A stretch of 64,000 nucleotides of DNA from NCBI GenBank assembly GCA_016648135.1, contig JADDOH010023005.1, positions 62,001 through 126,000 of the forward strand. The letters are read 5' to 3'. Source of the DNA: Agrypnia vestita. Taxonomy: Eukaryota; Arthropoda; Insecta; Trichoptera; Phryganeidae. Shown here piece by piece: positions 43,371 to 55,339 of this stretch. The position numbers and the translations under genes were made by a program. How positions within the stretch are numbered: the stretch's first letter is position 1; each line of letters opens with the position of its first letter. The notes below the pieces were generated by a model that did no database searches, had not been told where the DNA came from, and saw only the letters and a program-made list of their open reading frames with translations.

Positions 43371-44995
43371 CTCATATTGAACAGTCAAACTGGAACATTT
43401 TGCTTGGTACCGCTTTTTTGCCCTCATAGATTATTTGCAACATGGCCCCGGAACGGAAACGAGCAAGAAAAATCAAGTAAGAAAATTTCAAACAATGGTT
43501 CAGCATATTGTAATCATTATTCGAACTCTTCGACGAACGAGGAAAATAACCAACATGAAATTATCGGCAGGATAATTTTATAGACTGAAATTATGCCCTT
43601 ATTTTTTTTTATATAAAAAAACTTAAGCCTGGATCTGGGTATTTGTATGACAAATATGTAAATGAAAAAAAAATCCATCTGAATATAAAATAAAAATTAC
43701 ATTTTTGTTGACACCAAAAATAAGATTTTGTGTTTAAAGTCGAGGTAGAAGAAGTAATGTCGGGTATTTTTAATGTAAAAATAAATATTGTGTCATCTTT
43801 AATTAATTTACTTTATATTAATTTTTTTCGTTTTCTTTTATTAAGAAAACACGTGGCGAATAGATGCAAAAGCGTCACTATCCATATGGATTCTATAAGA
43901 ATAGTAAAAGCATGACGAGAAATCTTACATATTTCATGTTTTTTATAGATTACCATTAGACCAATGGGAAATTAAGTGATGAAAATTAATATTCGGCAGA
44001 GTAAATAATAACGAAAAGAGCGCAAACTTTTTCTTATTTTGAAAGTTTAATGTCTTAGTTTAAGATTGAATATTTTTGATGTTTGAAACTTAGCTAAACG
44101 CTTATATTGTGACTTAACTGTGTATATAATTTAGTTTGAAAGAGTTTGAGTAACATTTACATACTGAACTACAAACGCTTATATTTTTAAAATCATTATT
44201 TTTATTTTATATTTTATCCACTTGATTCACGGGATGAAAGGATTGTTGGGTACATACATTTTTATTGTATACTATACTATATTACTTATTAATACTATAT
44301 TAATTTTGCATTTCATTGAATGTTTCATGGTTTTGTATTAAACGCGCGCAATGAGAATTTATAATAGAATTGATGACTATTTTCCTATTATCGCACATTC
44401 TCTCTTTATCTATATCTTAAATTATTTATCCTCTACAAAAAATGAAAAAAATGTGAAAGTAATTTGGATATGTTTCACGACAATATCGTCGGTACATTTA
44501 AAAAAATATACTTTCCCTTAATTAGTTCTATCCTCACCACCAAGTCCGCCCCGCACTTCCTACATACACCGAAACTCATCATAACATATATAAACTGCCA
44601 GACCAACCAAGCGGGCTGTGAATATCGAAAAATATTGCATTTTATAAGTTACCATGTTTGTACATTCTGATTATACATAATTATCTTATTTCTATGACAT
44701 TGTGTGGTGCATGTCATTGGTACATCATTCTGTAATTTATTCATTGTAATCTAGGAAGCTTTTATGCATGTACCGTATTGCACTTAAACTCATGTGAGTG
44801 CAAGTAGTGCGGGGAGGCGTCCACAAAAAACCTCTTCGCTGTCTACTAGATGCAAGGATGAGGAGGGGGGAACCTTATTTACAAATAAACATACAAGGAC
44901 GTAAGGATAATAATAACATCTATAAATGGAAGAACAACTGTAAAAAATACATAAATATACAAACATGCTTTAGTCTTTTTAACATAAATATAACT
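43371..44995. other. AT-rich non-coding DNA, no gene seen
   Basis: Several short open stretches exist but none has a recognised domain or coding-like composition. A small GC-balanced patch is at 44,790-44,870. Confidence 0.5.
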
Positions 44996-44999
44996 CGCA

Positions 45000-45262
45000 G
45001 CTTATTTAAAATATGTTTTATTTTAACCCTGTAATACACACACAATATGAGTTATTAATTTACTCCCTGATCTGCCCGAATAAATAGATAAATTTTGTAT
45101 TAAAGTTAATAATTAACTACACCTGATGATGAGAGGGACTGCTCCTCTCAAAACTGTAGTAGTAATTAATAATTTATAATTGTATTGTTAAAAAAAAAAC
45201 AAACTCAAAATTAAAATGTTGCACCACTAAGTAACTGCCAAATCGTTCAATGATATATCTCG
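45000..45262. mobile_element. MITE family C, right part
   Basis: CTGTAATACACACACAATAT and GAGTTATTAATTTACTCC match 38,705-38,742. GAGAGGGACTGCTCCTCTC with AAAACTGTAGTAGTAAT matches the palindromic centre. The right end, read on minus as TCATTGAACGATTTGGCAGT, TACTTAGTGGTGCAACATTT, matches the left end of the 38.6-kb copy, showing inverted termini of about 50 bp. Confidence 0.65.
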
Positions 45263-46080
45263 CATCAATTGGATAGTGGCGGTTTTGTCTCTGAACGCCG
45301 CAAATTGCGTGGGTTAAATTGTTTACCCGGGTCTCGGCGGTCTAATAAATGTTCCGGTTAACGCAATGATGTCGCAGGCCGCAGCTTGACGGTCCCCTTT
45401 GCCATTCATACAAGAATGCAAATCCGAGCAGACATTCCTCGAGCCGTTCTCTTTGACGCAGATAATTCACTCGCTGCTTAGAGTTCAATTTGTATGCCAG
45501 CGGTGCCCGGCGGGCGCGGGGCGCGCATTTACATACCCTCTTCCATTCGGAGCCCGGCCCGCTCCATCGTTGCATATTCGAACACGGTCCTTTTTAGAGC
45601 GGCATTAAAATTCAGCATTAACCAAACTAAACCAACAGATTAGACCACTCGGTTTGCGCGGACCTCGGATGGCCCTATCGGGAGCTCTCGGCCAGCGATT
45701 GGACATGGCGTTCACAATTTTGCGTCGAATTAAACATTTAGATCGCGTGCTTGGTAACAGGATATGCCCGTGTTATCTGTTAAACTAGGTTTCTAGTTAA
45801 TATACAGGAAAGCTTCGAGTACATACGTAGAGGGGTATAAAAGAGTTATAAACTAAATATGTCCGAAATAAATATTTTTCTATTGTTTAATAAGTTTTTC
45901 TCATTTTCGGCACTTCTCAGAACATGAAATTTGATTTCATACTCTCAGTGACGTCCTTTAGGTATATTTGAAATAAACGGAGTTAGAAATAAATACTGTT
46001 TAAATATTGTTTGTGATTTTTCACTAGTGTATGTACAGCTAGTATGTAATATATGTATTATATAGTATATTTTTTGACGA
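45263..46080. other. GC-balanced unique island, possible conserved element
   Basis: The part at 45,330-45,760 is clearly less AT-rich than its surroundings and is open in both directions for 70-77 codons, but no domain is recognised. It may be regulatory or an unrecognised exon. Confidence 0.35.
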
Positions 46081-46084
46081 TCTG

Positions 46085-46160
46085 AGGAAAACTGGAGATA
46101 GCTCAGTCAGTTAGTATCTGCGTTGCTGTACTGCCCAACTGAGGTTCGAGCCCCGCTCCA
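46085..46160 (+). repeat. tRNA-like sequence, probably a SINE head
   Basis: A-box TAGCTCAGTCAGTTAG (about 46,098-46,113) and B-box GGTTCGAGCCC (about 46,143-46,153) are good, and CTGGAG at 46,091 can pair with CTCCAG at 46,156. The T-stem does not pair properly and no normal anticodon arm is seen. It is a tRNA-derived relic rather than a functional tRNA gene. Confidence 0.45.
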
Positions 46161-47885
46161 GCCGTATTTGTAATTTCATTTTTTAGCTTTGAATTAGAAC
46201 GAAATTATTATTTTTAGATATTATTGTAACATTAAATAATAATCAAGTCTATTTTGTGATCTTGAATTTTCGCTACATGATTTCGCTAAATGATTTCGCT
46301 ACTACTTCCGCTACATGCTTCTACTGCATGCACACATTGTGCGTGCGCAACTTCCGTTACAATGAAAATTTTACCCTGAACGCGCCAAAAGATAATATCA
46401 AAAATGTTTGATCAAATTATTTCAGGGGATATATCAATATGAATATGATGAATGAATATGGCAGTAGGATTAATAAAGATAAAACATTTTGTATAAAATC
46501 ATTTACTCAACGATCAACATCCCTTCATCTGGATACAAGGTTCATAAAAGATGAATAAGTAGATATATATCGACATTAACAAAAACAAAAATATAAATAA
46601 AGAATTTGCATTAAAAACTAACGTGAAAACAAATTTACAACTTAACTATTTGAAAAATAATTAGATTATTTATAATTTTTCATTTTCTGTTGACAATTTA
46701 TCTATTTTATAATTTATTTAACTGTGATGTTATGTTATTTATATTTAAAATTTCTAAATCCTTGTTAATATCAAAATAATGGTTTGTTTCCAAAAGACGA
46801 TTGCCAAATTCAGATTAAATATTGCCGTTATTACCTATTAGGTATGCACCTATTACGTGCTCTTTTCTAATATCAAAATTTGCACAAATTCTAGAATTCA
46901 AATTAATTAATAAACCCCTATAAATATGTAATTATTATAGAAAACTTGTTGAATAGAATTAAGGATCTTTTTAACTTTTGAATTTAAAATATGATATAAT
47001 ATCAATAATCTATTTATATCTACTTTTTATTTAAAATAATTAATAGTGTTATAATACTACGTACTATTTTATAATGTAAGTTTGTAATCTTATTAATCTA
47101 TTAATCTAAATATAATTATTTCTTTGTCTCTCGGTCCACACCATCCGTATTTTGATGGAATTACGACTTAAGATACACAATCGTCATTAATTATTATTAT
47201 GTTCCATGATTTTGAATAATAATACCACGAAGCTACTTGCTATTATTAAAGGATATCAAATCAATATGAAAAGTCGATTCATCACCAAAAATCTTCCGCA
47301 TAACTTCATGATTGTCAATTTGAAAGGATTGCATCTTATTTGAGGTCCCTGGATTGAAAATGAAACAAAAATGTCGCCGGATGCCGAAGTCGAGGCGTAT
47401 TTGGAACTCTTCGTCTCTCGAGCGTTCTTGTCATCCTTCTATTCAATTGATGCACCCTCTCGCGTATTTTCTTTCCATTCAAACAAATTGATTTCTGCAC
47501 AGACGAACTGCGGTAACCGTTTGATTTGAATTGCAGCAACTTGTGTATTTTTAATATAAAAGATAAGCTGTAAGATGACTTTGTTGTGCAAATAATCGTA
47601 AAATTTGTAACAATTTGAAGTAGTAGCGAGTCGTCTCAACGTGCAGACTTATTGTGTATTTGTTCCTTAGTGATTGTTTGTCATACAAGTGTTTTTTTTT
47701 TGATGTGTAACATCTTTGTCATACAAGTGTTTTTTCCCCTTTCTAGTAAGACAATATTCGCTTATTTTCTCTTTAAAAAAAAACTGTTATGCCCACTTGA
47801 CGCGATTCCATGCTCCATTTTATTCATACTTAATAATGACAAAACGTGAAGAATAATCTATTGATATATACTCAACAATGACAAA
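46161..47885. other. AT-rich non-coding DNA
   Basis: The segment at 46,470-46,545 shares similarity with 10,200-10,290. The rest has no recognised feature. Open stretches at 47.3-47.6 kb on minus show no domain. Confidence 0.5.
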
Positions 47886-47889
47886 TAAA

Positions 47890-48035
47890 AGTGAAGGAAA
47901 GGATCACTTAAGCCAACCATATGATAGGTCGTTAGCCCTATAAACACCCTAAGACTTACATTCCTGCTTTCTTATTTAAATATATATTATATATATAGCT
48001 TCATTATATATTTAAATATACAGCTTCGTTCCTTT
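47890..48035 (+). repeat. MITE family A fragment
   Basis: AAGGATCACTTAAGCCAACC, ATATGATAGGTCGTTAGCCC and CACCCTAAGACTTACATTCC match the right half of the copies at 62.75-62.83 kb. The left half is absent. Confidence 0.55.
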
Positions 48036-48454
48036 AATAAGATATGTTGATTAATTATATTATAGTAATCACGCAGTTGGTATACGCATGAAAAAATTGA
48101 AAAATGTTGGCTCATACGATAGCATAATTTATACGGAAGGAGCCTTCGCACGGATATCTAGACCCAGGGGATCCCATCTTCAAACACCATAACTTTCGAC
48201 CCCCAAAACGAAACGGGAAATACTAGAATTATGTAAATATCCGAACACAGATAACACACGTTCCGCGGGTAAATACTTTACGTTCCGGTATCAAATGCGT
48301 TCCTCCTGTATTTTGTGTAACGGCATGGTTCAAAATAACGACCCGTTTTCGACAGAAGCCCCAAGTTCTGCACCTGCAAGCTTAAGCACAGTTTTTTAAA
48401 ATTGTTTGCATTTTACAAATCTTTAAATACTTATTTTTTCATTAAGATAAATTA

Positions 48455-48525
48455 TAGAAGTCTTATAGTCTTTTTTTGGTGGCCAAGAGCTAATGACCAG
48501 TATGGGCTGGCTTAAAAACTTATTT
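48455..48525 (+). repeat. MITE family A left-end fragment
   Basis: AAGATAAATTATAGAAGTCT, then GGTGGCCAAGAGCTAATGAC and ATGGGCTGGCTTAA, match the left part of the 9.8-kb copy. Confidence 0.55.
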
Positions 48526-50395
48526 TTTCTTTTAAGAAAATAAAACAGGAGTGAGGACGGTGGAAGAGCTGTTTCGAGCGTCTAGAACAGCCATACTTAA
48601 CCTGCGGCTCGCCAGGCTTTTATATGCGGCGCGAAACACATTTTTTATCAGGAACGTCATTAAAAAAATCTGGCATTGTAGGTAATTTTTAAAGATTGTG
48701 TTTTTATAAATTCTTAGTAATCCTCGTATCCACATTCATTCAGTACGGTCAGTAAAATATCGTGTTCCAATATGTCGAGTGCTTTTTTTTAAAATCTATA
48801 AATATTATTCCTACTTTTTATAATTCAAATTATTCAAACAATATTTTGAGTAGATGTGTCCAAATATTTGTAAAACCTGGTGTTTTTACTCCTTTTCTTT
48901 TAACTCGTAACGTCTGCTTGCCTGTTTGTCGGCTTGTCTGGCAAAAAAACTTTAAATCGATTTTTAACCCTTGCCCCGTGATCCAATCCGTACTAATATA
49001 TATATATTCGTATGCGTTTATTAGTCTATTTTTGTTAAGACGCTAAATAAAAATAAACGCTTGGATATAGGTATGTTAGTTTTGAGTTTTAATTTTTTAA
49101 TTATTGTACTTTGAGTATACAGATAAGATGAAAATAAATTTCATATAGGGAAATAAGCTATTGTTAATATTTCTATGCTACTGGCTGGTATGCTGACGAC
49201 CTAATCTTGAATCAAACGGGTTTCAACTAATACTGTTTTTCCCTTTATGATTTATTTTTCGTCGTAATAATGTTGCAGCCCGCGTAACTTAGCAAACATA
49301 TATATATGTGGCCTGAAGAAAAAAAAGGTTAAATACTGCTGCTCTAGAGATAGGGAGATATACTCTCAAGTATAGTCAGCGTTGGGAGGACCTCACACGA
49401 CACTAGGAGAAGAATAAGAAGAAAAAACATTTTTTTGTAATCGAAATAATCTGTCTATCGAAAATGTATGAAATATTAAAGTGATAAATGAAATATAAAA
49501 TTATACCTAGGTTTATGTACCTTGGATCCCTCGTAAGATATAAAAATAATCATTTAAAAGATCCAAAAACACACAGTAAAGGCTTCATATATATCCGTCA
49601 CCAAAATTTAAAAAAATGTGGTTTTCTGTCCAAACATTATTATATTTAATACATTATTTAAAAATTGTTAAGAACATTTTTATGTATCATAACTCTCTAG
49701 AATGTTCGCACCCAATCACATTATTTATTTGTCTTACATAAAATACTTTACATGTTAGTCAAGAATATAGGTATATGCTGAGACTTGTTTAATATTTTCA
49801 CATATAAATATCGACGGTTCCTACGTAAACTGCCTAATCTGCAAAAATTATTTTTCCGTTTTACTGTCTTAAAACATTCAATTTACTCTCTATTTTCTGA
49901 CAAAATTGTAAATGAATTTTCGTTCCATACAAAGCGTTTACTAAAAGAAAAGTAAACAATTTTAACATTATCCGAAAATATAGAGTAAATCGGATCGTTT
50001 AAAATAGTTAAACGAAAATCGATTCGGCAGTGTACGTTGCGACCGTTGATATATTCACCCAGTCTCAACACAAGGCAACATTATCACAATTGTACCGAGA
50101 ACAACAACTATTTTTTATCGATGCTTCTGTATATTCTTAGCTCCTTAAGTATATAATATACTTAACACAAATAGGAAATTTTTTATTTTGTTTTCATTTA
50201 TATTTGTAATTTAGTAATATTTATACGGTTGAAATATAGAAAATTAGATAGAAGAACTGATAACTAGTTTTCACTTCGTGGACAAATTGACGGACCACAA
50301 AAGTTCTCTTTGAAAAACGCGGTCTGAGAGATAAAACGGAACCCCTACGATGGGCAGAAGATTAGAAAGTTTAGTTTGCGCGGCGCCGGCGACTT
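48526..50395. other. AT-rich non-coding DNA, no gene seen
   Basis: The piece at 48,540-48,600 (GAGGACGGTGGAAGAGCTGTTTC) recalls the VEELFR part of an RTE tail but is too short to call. Nothing else is recognised. Confidence 0.45.
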
Positions 50396-50399
50396 CCTA

Positions 50400-50940
50400 A
50401 TATTAATCTCGCTTGTTTGCATTTATGGTCGCGATTACTTCACTTAACACACTAGTAATATCTAGATGTTTCTGCACTCGCTTGTCTGATTCTCCTCCAG
50501 TTTCCACTTTTAGCGTACGGCCACGCGCTATGTCTATACCTATAAATGTCTGTCTGTCTGTCTGTTCTCTATACAAATCCACACCGTTAGTCCGATTCAA
50601 TTCAAATTTTGCATACTTATGTTTTAGAACCCGGCGAGTAACAAAGGCAACATTTTCCCCCTATTATTTTACCCCTTCCTCTCCCCCTGACATATTTTCG
50701 ATGCAAATCTGTACCGTTTGACCGATCGCACTCAAAATTTGGAAACTTATTCTTTCGGACTCGGCGGGTAATGTACGCGATATTTCGCCCCTATTCTTGT
50801 AACCCTTCCCCTCCTCTGATATATTTTCGATGTAAATCTATACCTTTCGAATCGAACCTTTGTTTACCCTCACGAATTTATTTTAAACTTAATCCTTAAC
50901 CCGTGCAACGCCGGGTATGAACAGCTAGTATATTATAAGT
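50400..50940 (-). repeat. Repeat D copy 2: CCCGG hairpin head plus minisatellite
   Basis: On minus it begins TACTAGCTGTTCATACCCGG (from about 50,933), CGTTGCACGGGTTAAGGATTAAG, followed by about two and a half units of about 130 bp with CGGGT/CGAGT anchors at about 50,760 and 50,630. The units read ATATCAGAGGAGGGGAAGGG... and end near a GACA-type tail at about 50,550-50,570 and the block to 50,400. The same head and units occur on plus at 55.34-56.2 kb. Confidence 0.7.
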
Positions 50941-51032
50941 ACAACTGTCCTGTCTCATGGGATCTAAGGAAAATTTGATATGATAGGTTATATTGCCGGT
51001 CAGGCTATAAAAACACTGGGAATGGACGTTGG

Positions 51033-51215
51033 TTTTGTACTATTTTTTTAATTGAGATGCGAACTGATCAATATTCTTACTATTTTCAAAATAAGCTAAA
51101 CGCTTGTGCTACGAAAATCTGACTAACTTGTTGGTGTCCTGGAATCAGGCAAGAACCACCGACCACCAGATATCAAGGCGAGCGTCATGACCACTACATC
51201 AACAAGCTACTCATT
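51033..51215 (-). mobile_element. tRNA-derived SINE, complete copy, minus strand
   Basis: On minus: GAGTAGCTTGTTGATGTAGTGG (A-box region), then GGTGGTTCTTGCCTGATTCC where the B box has decayed, CACCAACAAGTTAGTC, GCGTTTAGCTTATTTTGAAA, and the GTTCGCATCTCAATT end. It has the same order as the 14.6-kb and 24.7-kb copies. Confidence 0.65.
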
Positions 51216-51249
51216 AACAAAATATTAACTACATGACTCTTAGAGTTTT

Positions 51250-51660
51250 ACGATACAGTTAAAACAAGAAGGTTCCAGAGGCATTCAGAAGATTCTGGAG
51301 CCTCCTCGGGCAGTGTAGAGAGATGGCAACCCCCACTTACCCACGACCAGTAAATGGACATCTGTCGCATGCCTAGGATTCCATATTGGTCCTACTTATT
51401 CGTCACCAGGTTGACATTTTTTTGCTCTAAAGGCCATATTTCATCACGGAGAGGCGGCCGTAGCAACATGCGTTGAACGACCGGTTTGGGTTTGATGGCC
51501 TGGGGTTCTGCCATAGGGGAACAGCGAAACAACCTTGTCTTTGCATGACTCAAGAGGAGGGAGTGCAATTAAGAGAAGTGTGGACCGGCTCTGACACTGA
51601 TGTGCGCGCAGGCACCGTGGCGGCGTAGTTATATATAGCGCGATACCGAAGACCGTGATA
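51250..51660 (+). promoter_or_regulatory. GC-balanced block with heat-shock-like motif and TATA
   Basis: GAAGATTCTGGAG (about 51,288-51,300) fits nGAAnnTTCnnGAG, preceded by GGTTCCAGAG. A TATATATA box (about 51,629-51,636) lies some 330 bp downstream, then GCGCGATACCGAAGACC. This could be a promoter. No transcript can be deduced, and the distance between motifs weakens the case. Confidence 0.25.
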
Positions 51661-53800
51661 GTTCAACATATGAATCATTGTGTGAGTGTTTTTACGAGTG
51701 CAATCTAGAAAGTTTTAAGGTTGTTGTGACGCAGCTAAAAATTTTTTTTTCATTACTGTTTCTTCTTTATGTTGCATTTTTTCCTTTGCATATAAAAAAT
51801 CGGGCACGCCATTGTTTGACAAAATATGTTATCGTACCTAGAAGTGGGGTTAGCTTTCACCTAAAACGTGATAATTTGATTAGTATTTCTATGCACATAC
51901 GTTTTCCATAAAATTATATGCAGATGGGTTAATAAAATTTACTTTTTACTATTTTTTTTCTTTCAAAATCCAAAATATGAAAAACGTAAAATAATGTAAA
52001 AATATATAATACATTTACAAAAAACTTTAGGGAAAAAATTACATCTTGAATGTAAAACACATATATTCCCAAAAAAAATTTGATAATTATTTTTTAAGTA
52101 GGTATTTTTCATGAGGATGTTCCAAGAGGTCTAATTACTGAAGCAAAACACAGAGGCTCGAGTAAATTGGATTAATCGTAACCTCACCGGGAATCGAATC
52201 CGGAACTCTCTGTGAGACGCCAGTGTCATGCCAAAGACTGCTAATTTTGGTTTGAAAATAATGCAAGAAACTTTATACTTGCCATTTAAACCCACAATGC
52301 TTATTTTTTGATTAAAAAATGCACTCAACAAATATGGAAATTAATTCAATACATTTAAACTGAATTTAATATGTTTTGTTTTTTTTCTAAAGTGATAAAT
52401 ATTTTAAATAAGATGATAAAAAAAATAAAGCAATCTAAAGAGGTTAAGATAAGTCTTTTTTCTTTAAAACAGTAAATAAGCACACCAAAATTATACATTA
52501 CTTTAATACCTTATATCGATGTAGCTATATTGAATATAACACATTATTTATTTATTTATATTATCACAATTACAAATACACATTTATACAATAGCTTATT
52601 ACGCCCCGCTAAACCTGTTCTGGGGCAGTTATAATGAACAACTTTATATTTAAATAATATAATATAATACAATACTGTATAAAACAAAAGAAAATAAAAA
52701 TATACATACTATATAGTTTTAAGAGTTACAATATCCAGTTATTTCTTAGAATCCTACATATGTATCCCAATTTTCTTACCCTGGCTGATAGATCTTGAAT
52801 GTGATTTTGCCGACGGAGTTTATAATCAATTAAAACCCCTAACTATTTGATTATAATATACATTTGTAATATATAATTATGTATAAATTAGTTTAATAAC
52901 ATTTATGTTAAGAAATTTGCATTATGAGATAGGTCCAGTATTAACAATCTGTCGAACTAGAAACAGTTGAAGTTTTTAAAAAATAATAAGAAAAATTGCT
53001 AAAACTGAAGATTGATCGTTATTCTCTATATAATGATTCGGTTGACTTCTCATCAAATATATAAAACCAATCAAAAGTGGGTTGATTGACCCAATGAAAG
53101 TTTTTAAATTTGGTAAGTTCCTTGAAAATCTCCCTACATTTCCACCATCACTGAATCCACCCCCACCCCATAATTGATTTATTTGAAAATTTTAGTTTGT
53201 GGATCGTTTAGTGTGCAAGCGTCCCGGTATATACACAGTAACATATATTTTTTATTGAAATTTAAAAAAAAAGTGGTAAATAAACATTTTTTGTTACTAA
53301 TGTAAATTGTGTGTACATTAAGAACATTACTGACTAGAAAAATATCTTGAGGAACTTAAATAATAATAAAAAAAAATAATCTTGTGTTTATGTTTTTAAA
53401 GGTGAACTTAACGAAATATTTATAATTTTCAATATAGATATATTACAAAATCTTTACTAAAATTTATTAAAATATTTGCTCCAATCGCTCTGATTTTGTA
53501 ATAAAAACAATTATTGTAGAGGAATAATAAAAAACACTAGTTACAAATATTTAATTATATTTTTTACATAATTATAAAGGAATGTACATATATCTCACAT
53601 ATTTTACATTTTTGTTGAATATTTTATGTTATATTCAAACTCGTAAACATTTATTTGGCTTAGAAAACTGAAAAATTCTTCAGCAATAAATCATTTAGAA
53701 TCTTATTTGTTACCTTTAAAATTAACAGTAAATAATTTAAAAACATATTATTTAAGTATATTTGGATGAGTTATTAGTATTAATCTAATAAATTAATTTA
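51661..53800. other. AT-rich non-coding DNA with a B-box-like relic
   Basis: At 52,165-52,230 the minus strand has GGATTCGATTCCCGG, a pol III B-box with a partial T-arm, preceded by no convincing A box. It is a further tRNA-derived relic. The remainder is AT-rich and featureless. Confidence 0.45.
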
Positions 53801-53803
53801 TAA

Positions 53804-54157
53804 TTCGAAGATGAGTGGAGACTGCCCCAAAGACAAAGCAAGACAAAGCATGAGACTAAGCCGCCGCCACTGATCGTTAAATTCACGAAGCAATCAACAA
53901 GAGATAGATGGATCGCTCTGCGTAAAAAGGTACTAACCAACGTTAGTATAAGTTTGGATGGAAAGAAGAGTCTTATATATATAAATGAAGGACAAACAAA
54001 ATATCAAAAGGGAATTCTATATAAAACCAAAACAGAGTTAAAACATAAATACAAATTTATATGGATAAAAAATGGGAAAATATTAATTAAACGAAAAGGA
54101 GAAAACAACAAAGCCATACAAATAAAAAATAAAGAAGATATAAGAAAATACCAATAA
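53804..54157 (+). pseudogene. Non-LTR ORF1 C-terminus (FP-C-like domain)
   Basis: The open frame reads KPPPLIVKFTKQSTRDRWIA, LRKKVLTNVSISLDGKKSLI, YINEGQTKYQKGILYKTK, ELKHKYKFIWIKNGKILIKR and ends IQIKNKEDIRKYQ. The order (PPPIIV.F.....RD.W...RK; INE.LT......L; KYK.VW.K.GKI..R) is that of the C-terminal domain shared by insect retrotransposon ORF1 proteins and the baculovirus FP25 protein. In retrotransposons it is thought to bind nucleic acid. There is no start codon near the open 5' end and no ORF2 downstream. The 3' sequence to about 54,440 is A/T-rich with AATAAA-type repeats, so this looks like a rearranged or abortive insertion. Confidence 0.6.
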
Positions 54158-54617
54158 GTAAAATTAATGTGAAATAATTTAAGTTATAAAAAAGATGGTG
54201 GCGTTATTTTGTATTTTTTCTTAAAAATATTATTATATTATTTATAATTATTTTTTTCTTATAATTATAATTGTATTATTAAAAATACTTTATAAGTTAA
54301 TATATAATAGTTTTAGAGATGTAAGACTAAAAATTAAAATGTACATATAAATAATGAAATGAAATATTTGCGTCCAAACTGTTTATACAGTTTTGCATGA
54401 ATGTAAAAATTAAATGGCAACAATAAATAAAAAATAAAATAAATAAAAAATTTCCGCCTGCATTAAAATTTAGAAAAATTCGTCCACCATAATACCGTTT
54501 CGAGATCCACCGTGCAATAAATTACTCGGAGTGGATCATCCCGGCCCTGGGCGGTATTCCTGACTCACAAAGAAGGAATTTAAAAAGTTTGAGATCAAGA
54601 CGTACTTATGCACTTAC

Positions 54618-54695
54618 CATGGCTCTAGTCGGCGTCGGCGTCGGCGTCGCGGCGTTCCTCGGAGTTCTACCTTCCAGTTCTACTCCGTATAGCAT
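54618..54695 (-). CDS. Candidate first coding exon, host gene (unknown)
   Basis: On minus, an ATG at 54695-54693 opens 26 codons (MLYGVELEGRTPRNAATPTP, TPTRAM) that run directly into a consensus donor, ATG|GTAAGT (GTAAGT at 54617-54612). The composition is GC-rich with a (CGACGC)n-like stretch inside AT-rich DNA. The frame is also open upstream. I recognise no protein. The next exon was not found; it would lie at lower coordinates. Equally plausible is a GC-rich 5' UTR exon. Confidence 0.28.
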
Positions 54696-55325
54696 TCCTC
54701 CCCCGGCGTGCCGGGACAAATTGGATGCAGGCATGAAGGGTGCGTGTAATCCATATTGAAGGAATTCCATTACATTATAATTATCCTGGTAATAAGCTGA
54801 ATTAAACTGCTATGAATGCTAATGGCGAAGGATTGCGACGGTGCATCAGAGGGTCGTGTGTACAGACAAACAGTGTAAAAATATGATAAAAAAAACTATA
54901 AATATTACCTATTCTAACGAGATGATAGAGCCCAGACTAATTGCGCGCTATCAAAGGAACACTAAATAACACTCTGGAAAAATCTGAAATCCACTAGAGT
55001 ATTCTTATTGGTACTGGAAATTTCGAGGAATCGCTAGATATGTACAAAATGATCTCGAAGAATCGTGAAACTAAAATGTTTGATATAAAAAGCTTTGCAC
55101 GCATACGGCGGACGGGTTTTTGTTTTAAAATTTAACGTGTGCGATATTCTAGCGATAAAATCGTAGCATGAGTGAAAGCGTTAATGACGAAAATGTTATA
55201 TAGAAAATTGTATTTTGGTAATACGCTTGAGTGCATGAAATATTTTAAGTAACTTAGAAAACCTAATTTATTGTAATTCGTTAAATAATAAGTAACATAC
55301 TTGTAATATTATATTATATACTACT
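54696..55325. other. Non-coding, no gene seen
   Basis: The upstream side of the candidate exon is GC-balanced to about 54,760. After that nothing is recognised. Confidence 0.45.
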
Positions 55326-55339
55326 ACTATACACCCGTA

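Noticed and set aside
45342..45608. Overlapping 77- and 69-codon frames on both strands
   Set aside because: Open frames on both strands of a GC-richer block are typical of non-coding DNA; no domain is seen.
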